Assembly: GCA_030613005.1 (NCBI GenBank)
Contig: JAUWMV010000026.1
Location: 1 to 32,173, forward strand
From: a bacterium
GTDB taxonomy: Bacteria; UBP14; UBA6098; B30-G16
Direction: 5' to 3'
DNA: 32,173 nt
Position numbers and translations under genes: made by a program. The notes under the pieces are model-generated. The model was not told the origin of the DNA. It searched no databases and was given only the letters and a program-made list of their open reading frames with translations. Shown in pieces: positions 30,615-32,173 of this stretch. Within the stretch, counting starts at the first letter, position 1. Each line of letters starts with the position of its first letter.

Positions 30615-32165
30615 ATGAACACCTTCTATTACGGTGACAACCTGAAGATTCTTCGGAAGTATATTCCCGATGAATCGGTGGATTTGATTTATCTCGATCC
30701 GCCGTTTAATTCAAAGCGGGCTTATAATGTCATCTTCAAGAACAAAACTGGCGAAGATGCCTCCGCTCAGATTCAAGCATTCGAAGATACATGGAGTTGG
30801 ACATACGATGTTGGAGAGGAATTTCGCGCGATAAGGCTTCACCATGATTATCCGAAGGAATTGAAAGACATGATGAAAGCTTTCAAGGATTTCATGGATG
30901 AGAATAATTTAATGGCATATCTCACAATGATGGCGGTTCGACTTGTTGAAATGTACAGAGTGCTTAAAAATACGGGAAGTATTTATCTTCATTGCGACCC
31001 GACAGCAAGCCATTATTTGAAGATTTTGATGGATCAAATTTTTGGAGTAGAGAATTTTAGAAATGAGATTACATGGAAAAGAGCCACAATGAGTGGTGGA
31101 AAGGCACATGCATATCAATATGGTAGAAACCACGATGTTATACTATTATATACAAAATATAAGAAGAATATTTTCAATACAATTTATCTGCCATATTCAG
31201 AGGATTATATTCAGAAGAAATTTATTTATGAAGAGACTGATGGTAGAATATATCGATTACAGCCTAGGGGAACACGAACTGATGAGGCAATTAAAGAGTT
31301 TCGCAAACAGGGACGAATCGTTGAAAGCAAAACTGGATATATTCAGATCAAATTCTATTTAGATGATATGCCAGGCGTTGCGGCTGATGATGTCTGGATT
31401 GACATAAAAGATGTAAGAACCTTGCAAAAGGAAAAACTTGGCTATCCAACCCAGAAACCACTGGCACTTCTAGAACGAATAATTCAAGCTTCGTCCAACG
31501 AGGACGATATTGTTCTCGATCCTTTCTGCGGTTGTGGAACTGCTGTTGTTGCCGCTGAAAAACTGGGCAGAAAATGGATTGGAATTGACATTACTCATCT
31601 CGCTGTGTCTCTCATGAAAAAACGATTGAGAGATAATTTCCATCTCATTCCTTATGAAGACTATAATGTAATCGGCGAACCAAAATCTGTAGCTGCCGCA
31701 TGTGAACTTGCTGAACATTCAAAATCTCAGTTTGAGTTCTGGGCTGTTTCTCTTGTGGGTGGTCAGCCATTCAAAAGCAAAGGTGGCGGCGATTCAGGTA
31801 TCGATGGATTTCTTGATTTCATGGATTATGAAGGTGATTATCATCGAATAATAATCGAGGTGAAAGGCGGTGGATATCAGCCGAAAGATGTTCGCTCTCT
31901 TCATGATGTAATGCAAAGAGAAAATGCACCGATGGGAATTCTAATTGCATTGAAAACCCCGACAAAAGGGATGCTTTCTTATGCTGCGTCGCTTGGAACA
32001 TGGCAGATGCCGGGGAGTGAGCGCAAATATCCCGTGCTTCAGATTTTCACAATAGCGGAACACTTTGATAAGCGAAAGCCCGATTTGCCTGATACTTCGA
32101 TGACACTGAATAAAGCCAAACGAGAAATCCGCGAATCCGAAAAACCACCAAAACTCGATTTATAG
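30615..32165 (+). CDS. DNA methyltransferase (beta class) fused to a PD-(D/E)XK nuclease domain
   Basis: The 516-aa protein combines modification and restriction. The N-terminal part has motif IV LIYLDPPF at 24-31, the LGYPTQKP segment at 275-282 and motif I DPFCGCGT at 302-309, an order that marks a beta-class N6-adenine or N4-cytosine methyltransferase like those of type III and some type II systems. After about residue 365 comes a restriction-endonuclease-like domain: FWAVSLVGG, GGGDSGIDG (D397), then IIIEVKGG (E415, K417), forming a D-x17-E-x-K core. No separate Res helicase or target-specificity subunit is visible to the window end, eight bases beyond the stop. It begins one base after dinD stops. 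Alternatives are a solitary methyltransferase with a degenerate nuclease, or a type IIG-like enzyme. Confidence 0.85.
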   Translation: MNTFYYGDNLKILRKYIPDESVDLIYLDPPFNSKRAYNVIFKNKTGEDASAQIQAFEDTWSWTYDVGEEFRAIRLHHDYPKELKDMMKAFKDFMDENNLMAYLTMMAVRLVEMYRVLKNTGSIYLHCDPTASHYLKILMDQIFGVENFRNEITWKRATMSGGKAHAYQYGRNHDVILLYTKYKKNIFNTIYLPYSEDYIQKKFIYEETDGRIYRLQPRGTRTDEAIKEFRKQGRIVESKTGYIQIKFYLDDMPGVAADDVWIDIKDVRTLQKEKLGYPTQKPLALLERIIQASSNEDDIVLDPFCGCGTAVVAAEKLGRKWIGIDITHLAVSLMKKRLRDNFHLIPYEDYNVIGEPKSVAAACELAEHSKSQFEFWAVSLVGGQPFKSKGGGDSGIDGFLDFMDYEGDYHRIIIEVKGGGYQPKDVRSLHDVMQRENAPMGILIALKTPTKGMLSYAASLGTWQMPGSERKYPVLQIFTIAEHFDKRKPDLPDTSMTLNKAKREIRESEKPPKLDL

Positions 32166-32173
32166 CTCTTCAC

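Noticed and set aside
1-32173. CRISPR array, tRNA or rRNA genes
   Set aside because: No regularly spaced identical repeats, no T-loop GGTTCGANTCC with matching acceptor stem and no rRNA-like stretch were seen; a tRNA/CM scan would settle it.

Overview
The window is an AT-rich bacterial chromosome segment. Many genes have clear Shine-Dalgarno sites (AAGGAGG type), which argues against Bacteroidetes-like translation initiation. The DUF134/DUF5320 cluster and the dispersed GC-rich hairpin elements suggest an anaerobic, probably uncultured bacterial lineage. No rRNA, tRNA or other marker fixes the phylum, so this is inference.

Layout. (1) 44-1808: an ABC transporter ATPase and a DUF4438 protein, both on the minus strand. 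(2) 1991-5346: an accessory island. It holds a two-gene unit (tandem-HTH protein plus a GHKL/HSP90-like ATPase ending in an AT-hook) and a second unit (79-aa protein plus retropepsin-like protease). The second unit lies between two copies of the 3' end of a nucleotide-sugar dehydrogenase gene. (3) 5527-6855: that dehydrogenase. (4) 7250-8382: a DUF134 DNA-binding protein and two tandem DUF5320 paralogues. (5) 8685-24023: a compact phage-derived cluster of about 15 kb. Its structural and lysis genes all lie on the minus strand in the order TerS, TerL, portal, scaffold, SU10-like capsid protein, three small head-completion candidates, three fibre or appendage proteins, T7-like amidase, holin and lysozyme-like enzyme. 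Plus-strand cargo genes interrupt it: a 58-aa protein, a Fic protein, a lipoprotein, and SatD plus a membrane partner. I see no integrase, replication gene, tape measure or tail tube gene. (6) 24504-29472: housekeeping genes for a PcrA/UvrD helicase, PurB and a FAD-dependent oxidoreductase. (7) 29742-32165: a two-gene unit of DinD and a DNA methyltransferase fused to a PD-(D/E)XK nuclease.

A MITE-like dispersed repeat of about 105-155 bp lies on each side of the phage cluster (8551-8656 and 24171-24328), with a third copy at 29488-29611.

The best candidates for undescribed biology are the tail-poor phage or GTA-like cluster with its cargo, the HTH/GHKL-AT-hook pair with a non-canonical ATP-binding motif, the DinD-methyltransferase/nuclease unit, and the protease cassette that carries a duplicated gene end.
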